Assembly (NCBI GenBank): GCA_025449115.1
Contig: JAHLKC010000077.1
Location: 62,001 to 126,000, forward strand
Source: Chytridium lagenaria
Taxonomy: Eukaryota; Chytridiomycota; Chytridiomycetes; Chytridiales; Chytridiaceae
DNA: 64,000 nt
Direction: 5' to 3'
In this document: one piece after another, positions 1-10,739 of the stretch
Numbering within the stretch: the stretch's first letter is position 1
Layout of the letters: every line of letters begins with the position of its first letter
Made by a program: the position numbers and the translations under genes
Notes under the pieces: model-generated
The model's input: only the letters and a program-made list of their open reading frames with translations
What the model was told of the DNA's origin: nothing
The model's database searches: none

Positions 1-566
1 TTCATGGGCAGAATAATAATTTACTTTTATAGCTGGCGTATGTGCATTTAAGAATTCATAGGATCAAAATGGACACGTAAAGATCCCATATCCCATCATT
101 ACTATTTACATATATCGCTAGGACGAGTCCGAATAGGCTATCTCCTCCCTCCCATTTTCTTCATCGTCCTGGAATCAAAATATATCCGTTTCCTCCGAAC
201 AAGACTATGTATTATGACGTAGAGCGATACATTGTGAAGAAACAAAACAAAGTGTGTAAGGGAGTTGGGGAGGACTATGGCACAGACAAATGGCAGAGTT
301 AGCAAAGGTATTTCGAGGAATAAAAAAAGAGGTCAACCAGTAAAAACAAAAGACTAAAGAGGTCAAATGGAAAATAAAAGAAGACTCAGCATCTAACGTC
401 TAGACTTTAATTAGCTCTAAAATCATAATCATCCACCCCCCTTCCCCCTTAATAGGTGCAATCATAGGGCTTTTATGCTGTAACCCATGCTGCATCAAAT
501 CCAACGTAAGCGAATCCACAACATCCCTCTGTCCCATAACACCCTGTATCCCTTGATTTTGAAAAT
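1..566. other. Spacer at window start, no gene seen
   Basis: This is mixed AT-rich sequence downstream of the minus-strand transcription factor gene whose stop codon is at 567-569. No long open frame or recognisable domain is visible on either strand. It probably holds the 3' untranslated region of that gene. Confidence 0.5.
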
Positions 567-2159
567 TTAGCGACCCGTTAACGAGTTAAACAGCGCGTCG
601 GTTGTTAAATCTTTTTGGTTAGCAAAATCTTGAAGATGCATGTCTGATGAGCCGGTCTGGATGGGCATGAGCATGCGTGGGTCGGAAGGGTCGGTTTGGA
701 GGAGATAGGGGTTGGAAACCATGGAGAGGTCGGTTTGGGGGAGGGAGGCGTAGATAGCGGGGGGTTGTTGGTTTGTTTGGGGCAGTTGTTGTTGTTGTTG
801 TTGTTGTTGTTGCTGTTGCTGTTGTTGTTGTTGGCGTTGATCGTAGTATTCAAATGTGAGTTCTGGAGGGAGGTCTAAAAACGAAAAAAAGGGAATACCA
901 AATTTAGAAAGAAAAACCCGAAGAATAAAGGACTAAAAGACGAAAACAAAGGGGGAGAGGTTTCTCACATTGCTGTTGATGATTTTGTTTCATAAACTCC
1001 ATCATATTCTTCATCATCATCTGTTGAATTTGTTGCTTCCGCTGATTTTCTTGGAGTTGTCTCAACACTTGCGAAAGCGTTTCATGCAATGTTGAAATCT
1101 GTTGCACCATTTCCGCCTGTTGAAGTTGCATCGTTTGGATTTGAACCTGTATATCTCCAGTCTCCCTCCTCAATGCCTCGGATTCCATCGGTTTTCGTTT
1201 GATTTCGTCTAAAAGATCTGGACGGTCTCGAAGAAACTTGGGATGCGAGAATTCCCAGACCTGATTTTCAGCTAGGGTTCTGCTTCCTCTGGGTGATTTG
1301 TTGACTTTGTGGAAACCTGTGGGAGAGTTATGATCGCAGGAAATGCAAATGGATGAACTCACCATACATGTTCAGTTGGCGAACGAAACTTGAAAAGTTA
1401 TTGTGCTTGAAGTCTAGGCAATGAAAAGGTTGAAGTTTTAAAACTCTAGGGGCCATATGTCTCCCAACTCACGTTTTGGGAGTACCTCGCGAGAGAATTC
1501 GAGAACATTGCAGACAATGAAGGAAGTTCCGGAATAATTCCAACTGATCAGATGTTGGTAAACTTTATCCACAACCATCCTGCTTAATGTCAGATTCCTT
1601 TCTTGCATAATGATGGCAAACGTGATCCCGACTTACCCATGAAGCTTATGTACAAACTATGGATGCGACCCAAGTCAATCCGAGGTGACAAAAAAAAAGT
1701 TAGCGCCAACTTCCAAAGACCCTAAAGCCCAACAGCGAAAAGAGAAAAAGAGGCTCAACGCACGTTCGTCCATACAGTTCCATTGTTTGGCTTTGTCGAC
1801 GGGCTGTTCGGGCCAACATAAGGACTAGCGATAGGTGACGAGATCGGGCTCATCTGCGGACTCAGCGCAGCAGAGGCCGGAGAAAGGAAAGCAGGATTTG
1901 ACGGACTCATCAGCCCAGGATGCATGAAGCCCATAGCCGAAGCCGAATTGATTCCCGGTGACATGATGGCCGCAGAGCCTGGAGATCCATGGATTCTGGA
2001 AAGAGGATTGTTGAGGGGAGCGGAGGCTGGAGAAGCAGCGAGCTTCGCTGCATTGGCGGTTGCTTGTTGTTGCATCATTTGTGAGGCAGGTGGATGTAGA
2101 TCATACGTTTTATATAGTAGGTGGATAGATGAGAGGCTTTTGGCAACACAAAATTTCAA
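567..2159 (-). CDS. Heat-shock-factor-type transcription factor
   Basis: This is a nuclear DNA-binding regulator of the HSF family, which binds heat-shock elements as a trimer. The N-terminal exon (2159 or the MMQQQ methionine at 2088, down to 1764) is low-complexity Ser/Pro/Ala. The DNA-binding domain follows in small exons: FVHKL lies in a 20-nt micro-exon (1656-1637), then VYQHLISWNYSGTSF, VLEFSREVLPK, then FKHNNFSSFVRQLNMYG, then FHKVNKSPRGSR, ending with WEFSHPKFLRDRP near 1250-1215. A Gln/Met/Leu-rich coiled coil (about 1190-975) fits the HR-A/B trimerisation region. The last exon holds a polyglutamine run (833-785) and ends LFNSLTGR. All of this is read on the minus strand. The family call is secure; the exact start is not. 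It could be an Hsf1 or Skn7/Sfl1-like paralogue; no receiver domain is seen. Confidence 0.85.
785..833 (-). repeat. CAA/CAG trinucleotide repeat encoding polyglutamine
   Basis: A GTT/GCT trinucleotide run on the plus strand reads as about 16 consecutive Gln codons in the last exon of the HSF-type gene. The other two minus frames would give poly-Asn or poly-Thr. The Gln frame is preferred because it runs on into FEYYDQR before and the LFNSLTGR terminus after. Such tracts are common in activation regions and are length-variable. Confidence 0.75.
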
Positions 2160-2553
2160 ACAGCACCTTGAAACTATCGTGTTTTAGGACGGCTATTGTC
2201 TCGCATGACGCATGGCTGTAAGCCTTCCACTACACGTTATTATTTTTTTACTTTCTTTACGCGTTTCAGTATTCTTATCCCTGTTGCCATCTCTTTTAAA
2301 CGCACTGTGTCTTTCTGATGATGTGAGCACGCTGGAGGCTTAGAATAAATCTCCGTAAGATGAAAAAGACGAGGACTATCTAAGTATAGATGAATAAGCG
2401 TGCGTTTTCTTGTTTCTTTGTTTGAGTAATGCTGCTTTCATTAGTCACGAAAGTCTTAAAGTAAAAACTCAACGCTCCCCATAGATTTTCATCTGACTCA
2501 CAACTGTCTAGAAAGCCTCATAGTTTTATTAATTGAAATCATAGATAAATCGT

Positions 2554-3840
2554 TCAACGTCCCTTACGCATCCAAGGTGAAGAAGGAGTCATTGGTGTTT
2601 CTGGAGACATGGGTGACATGGTAGAGAGAGGGGTGGATGCTATGGAACCCCCAACTGAGCGAATAGATCCGGGCGATGTAGATGGGGATCTGCCACGGTA
2701 TCCTGGCTCGCCTGGTCTTTGTCCAAGTCTCTCGCCGCTACCCCCCTCCACGTAGTCGTCAACGTAGTTGCCGTCGTTTTCAAAATCGATATCACCAAGT
2801 ATTTGATGATATTTGGACAATATCTCGAGGGATCTGGAGGGTTAGGGGTTTGGAAATTTGACATTTAATTGTTATTGGTAAATGATAAAAGAAAGCCATG
2901 ATGCTAGACTTATCTCACCTTGCGTGATATGATATTTCGGACCTAAAGTTGCATGAAGAAGTGGGTTAAATTAATTCCGTTTAGTGCACTGAACTAAGTT
3001 GCCGCGATAAGACAGAAAGAAAAAAGACGGCTTACCATATCAGCTCGCTCAAGGATGCCTTCATGTCCAGACGCTTTTGATCCTTAATAAATTTAAAGTT
3101 AGGATTGAATTGAATAGATTATCCCTTTACCTCAAACTTTCTGACGCTCTCCATCAAATGCTCTGTGGCCTCCGAAACGTCATGGGTGGCTGTAATAAGT
3201 TCCATCTGAACTTGTGATATCTTTGGTCTATTGTTGGATTCCTTGATCATAATCTTGTCTAGCTGCTGCTGTTTCTTGTGTTCTCGATCAATGGCCACCT
3301 CCCGAGACTTGACCTCATCCTTCAACAAAGTATCCGTCAGTCATTCTTGCATAGAATACGTTTTTCATAGCAAAAGGACCCAAAGAAACATAAAGAAATA
3401 ATTACCCTTAGCTTTTGGCATATCGCAGTATATGATTTCAAAGGATATCCAGAGACGTAATGTATCCTCTCGATCATCCTCTCCCTCTCCTTCTCTCTCT
3501 CTAATGAACATAAGAATTGTCAGGTATTTGACATCTATCTGTTTAAGACAAACCTGTCAGCATGCCAGCAAAGGCATCGAGCATGCGTATCATCTCCGGT
3601 GATGATGCATCCGAGAAGGACTTTAGCACAAGAGACATCTTGATGGACTTTTGTCTTAGTCTCTCGTGGTTTCGTAGGTATCCATCAAGAACTGCTCTCA
3701 CGTTCCCCACATTCTTGTCTGTCTCGCGAACTAGGGACAAGATGGCCTGTGTCTTTCTGTCAGCGCTATAGTTAAGTCAGACGTGGTCTTCGTTGAAGAT
3801 GTGGGCATATTTACCCTCTGGGTGTTGGGAGTAGGTTCAT
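2554..3840 (-). CDS. FAM92/CIBAR-type BAR-domain protein
   Basis: This is a predicted membrane-curving BAR protein of the FAM92 (CIBAR) family; animal members work at the basal body and ciliary base and at mitochondrial membranes. At least six exons on the minus strand give: a short start (MNLLPTPR, 3840), then RETDKNVGNVRAVLDGYL, RLRQKSIKM and SPEMIRMLDAFAGML. The middle exon (3328-3119) holds NNRPKISQVQMELITATHD and EHLMESVRKFEVK, followed by MKASLSELI and RSLEILSKYHQILGDID. The order and spacing match the FAM92 helices (QAETEL, LEETINNFE, FHGKALEVY motifs of the family). The tail after the BAR region is Ser/Pro/Gly-rich and disordered, ending SSPWMRKGR at the stop at 2554. The first exon is tentative because its intron is short. 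What a fungus uses it for cannot be told from sequence. Confidence 0.75.
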
Positions 3841-4537
3841 TATGGGCAAGTATTATTGTCTGGAAATGGATTGACAAGAAAAACAAACGAATGCGGCACT
3901 CAAATTTATTTATTATTGTTATTATTATTTTTCTATTATTATTTTAATATGTATAGGGAAACAAGCTCAACGTGAAGATGCTGGCTGCACTTGAACCTTG
4001 AAGACGGTCTAATTGTTCGAGATGCGGCACACGGTGATTGTTTGTACCGAATGAAGGGATGAAAGTCATGAAAGGAGTACCTATAAGAGGATGAACTGGA
4101 TGCATCAGATGGTTTAGCTTCATAGGATGCGCTGGGCAAACATAGAAAACTGTTTATTTCCAAATCATCTGAATTGTGTTCATGCATCCATAAGCAAGAC
4201 TATCGCGGACGTTAGAATTTGAAGATGCTCCAACTTTTCATTCTGATCTGCCCCTAGCCATGCAACAATAAAAAAAGACTTGCCAAACATTGCATGCCGC
4301 AAGACCCACAAATGAGTAAAACCATCATAAAGGCGGAAACGCAATGGTATAGTGCTCCCTTCTACAATGGATGACTTTGAGAGACGGCCTATTCGAAGCC
4401 ATCCCATCAACGAGATTGGGCTGTGTTGAAATTTTGGGATTGACGGGCATTGAGAAATTTTCAGCAGATTCCCTTCAGTTGCAAGAAAAAACGATCCATT
4501 TCTTTCGTCGTCGTTGACAACAGAAAAACGACATCAT
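3841..4537. other. Divergent spacer with two weak minus-strand ORFs
   Basis: This is the gap between the FAM92-type gene and the V-ATPase gene, which diverge. Two minus-strand open frames lie in it: 4410-4180 (76 residues, with FTHLWVLRHAMFGKSFF and LEHLQILTSAIVLLMD) and 4187-3939 (82 residues, Ser/Tyr-rich). The first has a plausible amphipathic composition and may be an exon of an unrecognised gene. No splice chain joining the two could be settled. The stretch must also hold the promoter and 5' leader of the V-ATPase gene. Confidence 0.3.
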
Positions 4538-7500
4538 GGCGAACCTCTTCCGCTCAGAGGAGATGTCGCTGGTCCAGGTAAGCTGGCAGCTGTGCTCTCT
4601 ACTCTCATTCAGTCCCAATCTTCATGACGAGATGTGATTTGAAAGAGGCCCATTGTGTTTGTAGTGCTTACTGACCGTCGGATCACTGTTGCAGCTATAT
4701 ATCCCTCTGGAAATCGCACAGGCAACCGTTGCTGAGCTCGGTGAACTTGGTTTGATTCAGTTTCGTGATGTGAGTTAGGCCTGTTCAATCCTAATATCCT
4801 CCTCATGAACATTATTTGCTGATTGAATTCTAGTTGAACGGCGATGTCAACGCGTTCCAGCGCACGTTTGTCAACGAGATCAGAAGACTGGACGATATGG
4901 AGAGGAAGCTTCGTAAGGTTATCTGCTTAAGACATTTGGCACTGACTGCTTATTTTTGTTTTTAGGGTTTTTGAGGACTCAGATTGAGAAGGAGACCATT
5001 GCCATCAAGTCTGCTTCAGGCCTCCCCCAGAGACCCCGTAACCACCAAGAGATTGACGAGCTCGAGGAGAAGCTTTCGCAGCACGATAACCGTATTCAGC
5101 AGATGAACACTTCACAAGAAACTTTAAACAAGCGTTATTTGGAGTTAACCGAGCTTCGTCATGTTCTTACAGAGATCACTGGCTTTTTTAAGACTGTGAG
5201 TTCAAATTGTAGACTTTTGTTTATGGCAAAGTTCTCTAATCTTTTCGGATCCCTTTCAGGCTCAGGCTCGTGGTGACGACGCTTATCAAGGAGGCTACAG
5301 AGAGGATGGCAGGCTCCTTGATACTCCTCAAAGGGGCGGTGATGAGGAAACCGAGGCCACTGAGGAAGGACGATCCAGCGGCCAGGTCAAGCTTGGGTAT
5401 GTTTATTTTGTGAAATGAATTTAACCTTTGTTTTTTTTTTTGTTTTCTAGATTTGTCGCCGGTGTTATTCCCAGGGGTCGCCTTGGAACTTTTGAGAGAA
5501 TCTTGTTCCGTGCTCTCCGTGCAACTTGTTTATGAACAATGCTGAGATTGATGAGTTGATTAGGGACCCTACCACCGACGAACTCGTCCAAAAAAACGTT
5601 TTCGTCATCTTTGCTCATGGTAAAGAGATTCTCTCCAAGATCCGCAAGATCTGTGAGAGCATGGGAGCCACCCTCTACGCTGTTGACGACAAGGCTGACA
5701 AGCGTCAGAAGGACCTTGATGAAGTTCAAGCCAGGATTGCTGATCTCAAGAACATTCTTGATAACACGTCCCATCAGCGTCGCGCTGAACTTTTGAAGGC
5801 AGCAGAGTTTGTTGATTCTTGGTCCATCACTCTCAAGAAGGAGAAGGCGGTGTACCATACCATGAACTCGTTTAACTATGATCAAACCGCAAGGCTTTGA
5901 TTGCTGAGGGATGGTGTCCTACTGCCTCTCAAAACTCGATTCGGTATGCTCTTCGCACCGTCACGGAGAGGACGGGATCGACTATTTCGCCGCTGTTGAG
6001 TGAGATGAGGACGGTCAAGACCCCGCCTACTTACCACAAGACTAACAAGTTCACTATTGGGTTCCAGGAAATTGTGGATGCGTATGGTATGGCCTCTTAT
6101 CAGGAGGTGAACCCTGGTCTTTACACCATTATCACGTTCCCGTTCTTGTTTGCGGTCATGTTTGGTGATTTTGGACATGGAATTATTGTTGCTCTATTTG
6201 CGGCTTGGATGGTGGCGTATGAGGCTAAGCTTATGTCGAAGAAGTGGGGAGAGGTATGCATTATATTCTTTTTTTTTTTTCTGTCTATCTCTAATACCCT
6301 TGCCTTTTTTTTTTATAGATTTGGGCCATCTTCTTTGGAGGAAGGTATATTATCCTCCTCATGGGTCTGTTTTCGATCTACACGGGTTTGATCTACAATG
6401 ATGTCTTCTCCAAGACTACAAACATTTTCGGATCAGCTTGGAAGTTTTCGTTGGACCCCAACACTAAAAAGTACGTTGGAACCAAGCTCGCCAAGACTTA
6501 CGCCTTTGGAGTTGACCCTGTAAGCCCATACCACACCCTCCTCTCCTATTTTGGCGAAAAACTCATCCCCCCTTTTTTTTTAAGGCATGGCACGGTACCG
6601 ACAACATGCTCATGTTCTCCAACTCGTACAAAATGAAAATGGCCATTGTCCTCGGTGTGATGCACATGTTATTCGGAATTTGTTTGAATGTGTTCAATCA
6701 CATTCACTTTAAACGGATTTCGCATATCTACACTGAAACGCTCCCGCAGCTCATCTACATCATTTCGATCTTTGGGTACCTTGTTTTGATGATTTTGTAC
6801 AAGTGGTCGGTGAATTGGACGAATCCATCTCAGGCCCCGGGGCTTTTGAATACCTTGATTTACATGTTCTTGGCGCCAGGGAAGGTGGATATTCCGCTGT
6901 ATGCGGGGCAGGTGAGGATAGTTTGGGGTTAATTTGCTTGATGGGTTAAGACGTTAGCCTTAACATCCTTTACGGTGCTTTCATATTTATTTTGTTATCA
7001 TCTCGTCTGGCGCGTCCGCATTTATTTACTTTTTATCTTTGGATACTTCTGTTGTTCTTCTTTTTTTGGCGATGCTCCGTGCTACATCGTTGTCACATAC
7101 TCTCTTCGCCACCTTTACTGACAATGACCTCTATTGGTTTTTTTTAAAAGGGTCCTGTTCAAGTCTTTTTGCTCCTGGTCGCGTTCATCTGTATCCCTTG
7201 GATGCTTCTTGGAACCCCTGCCTTGACCATGATTGAGAACTACTACCTCAAGGACAAGGGTTACGTGAACCTCTCCTCCGAGAACTTGGTTTCGCATGAA
7301 CCCTCCCTCGAGATTGATAGGACGAATGCGATTGCGTCGCCTTCGCCTACTGGGAGTTCGAGCCAGCAACCGCATGCGGAGGAGATGCATCAAGAGGTGG
7401 TAAGGCGTTTCCTTGTTGTGTTTTTTTTTCTTCTTTTCATAGTGTTTTTTTTTTTTAATGGAATCACTTTTCTACTGGAGTGGTCTGGTTTATTTGTTTG

Positions 7501-8090
7501 GAATGCTAACGTTCTATTTTTATTTTGTCTCTTTTTGTAGCAACATGATATGAGTGAGATAATGGTCCATCAAATCATCCACACGATTGAATTCTGTCTT
7601 AGCGGCATTTCCAACACGGCGTCTTATCTCCGTTTATGGGCTTTATCGCTTGCTCATGCTCGTAAGTCCCCCTCACCCTATCCTTCAACTCATCACTAAA
7701 TTCTTTCTCTCCCCCCTCTCTTTTTGCTATAGAACTCTCTGAAGTTCTTTGGGAAATGGTGATGTTCAACGCACTCTCGATCACTGTTCTCCGACCTGTT
7801 GTCATTATGATTGGGTTTTACCTGTGGTTTACGATGACGATTGGGATTTTGCTTGTGATGGAAGGGTTGAGTGCCTTTTTGCATGCGTTGAGGTTGCATT
7901 GGTGAGTGGCGTCCCTTTTTTTTTTTTCTCTTTTTTTGGCGCGTTCCTATCTCACTTTGATTGCTGATGTTGCGTTTGTTTTTTTTTGTGTTTTTGCAGG
8001 GTTGAATTTCAGTCTAAATTTTATGAGGGGGCTGGGAAAAAGTTTGAGCCGTTCTCGTTTACTATTTTGTTGACTGAGACGGAGGAGTGA
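4538..8090 (+). CDS. VPH1: V-type proton ATPase subunit a
   Basis: This is the large membrane subunit of the V-ATPase Vo sector, which with the c-ring forms the proton path that acidifies vacuole/Golgi. The start is [14 protein letters not shown] at 4538. About ten exons carry the cytosolic N-terminal half ([18 protein letters not shown], then [16 protein letters not shown], then ERILFRALR near 5500). The membrane half has [43 protein letters not shown]-like [19 protein letters not shown] helices and [13 protein letters not shown], which holds the essential arginine of the last proton half-channel. It ends [12 protein letters not shown]. Two single-base slips interrupt the frame: near 5521 (RALRGNL expected, one base short after CCGTG) and near 5888 (ALIAEGW resumes after one missing A). 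Everything else is intact, so both are read as sequence errors. The next gene downstream is 2.3 kb away. Confidence 0.95.
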
Positions 8091-8381
8091 TCTTTCTTTT
8101 TTTTTTTGGGGACATGAGAAATCGGGAACCTTTCCCCCCCCTCCCCCTTTTTTTTTTGTTGAAATTTGGGGTGGTGGGGGGGTTTGTTTTTGTTGGCTTT
8201 GAGATTTGAGTGGGAAAGGTGGTGCGCGGAAAAGCCTTTTTTTTCTGCGTTGTTCATTTATTTTTTTTTAAATAATGTTTGAATAGGATTTTTTTGGAGG
8301 GTTTCTGTTGCGTAGACTTTTTTTTTCTTTGGGGATAGTTGCATTACTTCATAAAAAACTTGTTGAAAGGCAGCGTAAAAG

Positions 8382-8454
8382 TCATGATTTGGAGAAACGG
8401 AACTTTTTTATTTTCAACACAAGGGATCAATTGTGTCATGATTTGGAGAAACGA
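8382..8454 (+). repeat. Short direct repeat
   Basis: GTCATGATTTGGAGAAACG occurs at about 8382-8400 and again at about 8436-8454, separated by about 35 bases rich in T and A. It lies in the spacer after the V-ATPase gene and has no evident function. Confidence 0.6.
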
Positions 8455-9056
8455 AACGGGATTTTTGTAACTCTTTGAGAGATTGAGATGGATTTATGTA
8501 TGGAAAAAATGTCACGATAGCAGATGCTACTGCGACCACTCACAGGAAACCATGAGCGTGTGATTGCGCGTATGTGTTGAATACAAACGCTACTGTGAGG
8601 TGATCGTGCTGTGTTTTGTTTTTTGTGTCATGGGATAGACTTTTGGAAAAGCTTTGGGGGTGTTGTTTTGAGGATGGAGGGATGTTTTGTGGGGGGGGAT
8701 ATGTCGTTGTGGGGTATGAAATACGAGAATTACATGGGAATGAGCGGCAGTTTGTGGGGATACCTTTTTCTTTTTTTTTTGGGGGTGATCCGGCTCTGGG
8801 TGATTGAGGGTTTGGAAATGGAAAGTTGTTCTTTGACGCGTTTTAGTGTGCTTTCTGGAAGGCCTTTTTTTTTTGACATTTGAGAACGACCTTGGCGGGA
8901 TGTTTTTGAGACGTTGGGGTTTTATTTTCCAAACTGGATTTGATGCGAACCGTCCATCCTTACGTGTGCTGTTTTTTTTTTTTAAAAGTGTTGCAGGGAT
9001 TCTAAAATCTGGAGTATTTTTGAAGTCTTGGGTTGGGGTTTCCGCCTTTCTGGTGT

Positions 9057-9421
9057 GTTTGATCTTTGAAAGCGGGGCGGGGGGTGCAGTTTATTTTTGT
9101 TGCGAATGACGGTGGGAGATGTTGGGGGTTTTTGGGGTTGTTTTTTTTTTTTTTGGAGTGTTTGATCTGGAAAGCGAAGGAGGATGTAATTTGTTTAAAA
9201 CCTTTGCGAACGACGGTGGGAGATGTTGGGGTTTTTTGGGGTTGTTTTTTGTTGGATTGTTTGATCGAGAAAGCGAAGGAGGATGTAATTTGTTTAAAAC
9301 CTTTGCGAACGACGGTGGACGATGTTGGGGTTTTTTTGGGTTGTTTTTTTTTGTGTTTGATCTGGAAAGCGAAGAAAGATGTTTCATTACCTTTTGCGAA
9401 CGACGATGGGCAATTGTTTAG
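9057..9421 (+). repeat. Minisatellite, about four units of 92-105 bp
   Basis: Units begin with a TTTGCGAACGACGGTGGG-like block at about 9099, 9204, 9303 and 9395. Each continues with GATGTTGGGG, a long T-run, then GTTTGATCTGGAAAGCGAAG and GGATGTAATTTGTTTAAAAC. The first and last units are more diverged. Spacing is about 105, 99 and 92 bp. On the minus strand the repeat is open as a Lys/Thr/Ser-rich frame (9646-9002), and the plus strand is open too (9066-9614), so coding capacity cannot be judged from openness. Confidence 0.8.
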
Positions 9422-9667
9422 CGATGTTTTGGGTTTCTCTTTTGTGTCCAATTTCCGCGATCGGGGGAGATGTAAGGTTAGGATTTTAAATGACTGTTGT
9501 TTTTTGTCTTGGATTGATGGTGTGGCCGTGTTGAGGGTTGAGTTTGAAACGGATACTGGAAGAACGAAGGTTTTTTTTTTGTTGGGGGAAGGCTTGTTAC
9601 GTTGGACTTTGTAAAAGGGGTTATGGTTAAAGTTTTTTCTTTTCATTTTAGAGTTATGATTTTTTTT

Positions 9668-9698
9668 GTGTGTGTGTGTGTGTGCAGGGGGGGGGGGG
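9668..9698 (+). repeat. TG dinucleotide repeat followed by G12 run
   Basis: A TG repeat (9668-9684) is followed after CA by twelve consecutive G residues (9687-9698). This is a simple-sequence tract in noncoding DNA and is error-prone to sequence. Confidence 0.85.
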
Positions 9699-10296
9699 AG
9701 GGGCTTTTTGGGTTTTGGTTGGAGTTTTTGGACGGTCAGTTGGTTGTGATGACGGATACTAGTGGGGTGTTGGGTTTTACGGATACACTCTTTTTTTTGA
9801 AGGTTTTGGTATTTATAGGGTTTTTATAGTACGGATGTTTTTACTTGTGGGGAATGCGTGGCTTGAGTGGTTTTTCTTTTGTGGGTGGTTGCTTGAGATG
9901 GGAGTAGGTATCAACTGTTTAACTGTTTAAACCTCGATTTACTTGCAAATGAAGAGGTGTAGAGAAAACAAGTGGAAGTTTTTTTGGTGATAAGATGGGG
10001 GATGATGTGTGTGGGTTACTGTGGATCTTATACACGGTGGTTTGGTGTTGAATCGATACGTGAACGAGTTAAAGGTATTTGTAACCTGTAAAAAGATGTT
10101 GACGTTATCGTGCTGATATTTAAAAGCGTTTTTCTGTATTCGCGATACGTGTGAAGCTTGTTGTCCGAATATATTGGACTTTTTTCTATGAAAGAGTCAT
10201 CATGAGAAATTCCATGTCCTCTGTGCCCCCTATTCAAACTGACAACCTCGTGATGTAGCATGACGCTTAACCACTCGTGCTTTGAAAACAAACGAG

Positions 10297-10304
10297 TATA
10301 AAAA
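10297..10304 (+). promoter_or_regulatory. TATA box of small gene
   Basis: TATAAAAA lies 124 bases upstream of the first good ATG (10428). It is followed by a C/A-rich leader (CACACAACAACCAACACC) typical of fungal 5' UTRs. This is the clearest TATA element in the window. Confidence 0.5.
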
Positions 10305-10427
10305 CCGGTGGTCTTTTCTCTTACAGACGACACACAACAACCAACACCAACACACAAGTATTCTTTCTTCTCCATCACCACCTCATCACCTTTCTTACCT
10401 TCAACAACAACTACTACGAGAAGAAAA

Positions 10428-10739
10428 ATGACCCCAACACCAACTTCCACCACCACCACCACCACCATGAAGAACAACACCACCACCTCTACTGAAGACG
10501 CAGGCCTCCACCCCCCAGTGTTCAGGGACGCTCAAAACCACCAACACAATGCCAGAGAAATTGGCACGGAAGCCTTTCGCAACGAGCTCATCCGCAAGGC
10601 ATCCCGGGATGGGGGTGACTTGAAAGTCAAGGAGGTTGGGACAGATGACATGTACCCAGCTGGGATCAGAGCTATTGAGAATTTGGGGACGGATACACAG
10701 AGGGAGGCTTTGCATCGTGTTGAGCATGCTGCTGTTTGA
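10428..10739 (+). CDS. Small unknown protein, about 103 residues
   Basis: I do not recognise this family. The open frame extends upstream only through a non-ATG codon, so the first ATG (10428, in AAAAATGACC) is chosen. It fits the C/A-rich leader and TATA element upstream. Residues 1-25 are a Thr/Pro/Asn-rich low-complexity segment. The rest is charged and soluble, with PPVFRDAQNHQHNAREIG, NELIRKASRDGG, VKEVGTDDMYPAGIRAIENL and LHRVEHAAV at the C-terminus. There are no introns, signal peptide or membrane helix. It stands alone between long spacers. The strong core promoter and compact leader suggest a well-expressed gene, but that is inference. An alternative start is Met at 10468. Confidence 0.6.
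   Translation: MTPTPTSTTTTTTMKNNTTTSTEDAGLHPPVFRDAQNHQHNAREIGTEAFRNELIRKASRDGGDLKVKEVGTDDMYPAGIRAIENLGTDTQREALHRVEHAAV

Larger units (their letters stand above)
8091..10296. other. G/T-rich spacer after the V-ATPase gene
   Basis: About 2.2 kb is strongly G+T-rich on the plus strand (A+C on the minus), with many T7-T14 runs. The skew creates long chance open frames on both strands, none with a recognisable domain. Contained features are an imperfect 19-bp direct repeat (about 8382 and 8436), a minisatellite (9057-9421) and a TG/G run (9668-9698). The first few hundred bases are presumably the 3' UTR of the V-ATPase gene. Confidence 0.6.

Noticed and set aside
5421..5885. Minus-strand 154-residue ORF opposite V-ATPase exons
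   Set aside because: Antisense shadow of a well-conserved coding exon; no domain.
8500..8615. Possible inverted repeat around CACGAT...ATCGTG suggesting a small DNA transposon
   Set aside because: Only about six bases match at the ends; no target-site duplication.
8611..9829. Several plus-strand hydrophobic ORFs in the G/T-rich spacer
   Set aside because: Phe/Gly/Leu-rich content follows directly from T and G runs. No start context, domain or splice chain.
10195..10285. tRNA-like sequence on the minus strand (CGAGTGGTTAAGCGTC, later GTTTGAAT)
   Set aside because: The D-arm-like block resembles Ser/Leu tRNAs, but acceptor and T stems do not pair and the anticodon loop is one base short. At best a degenerate tRNA relic.
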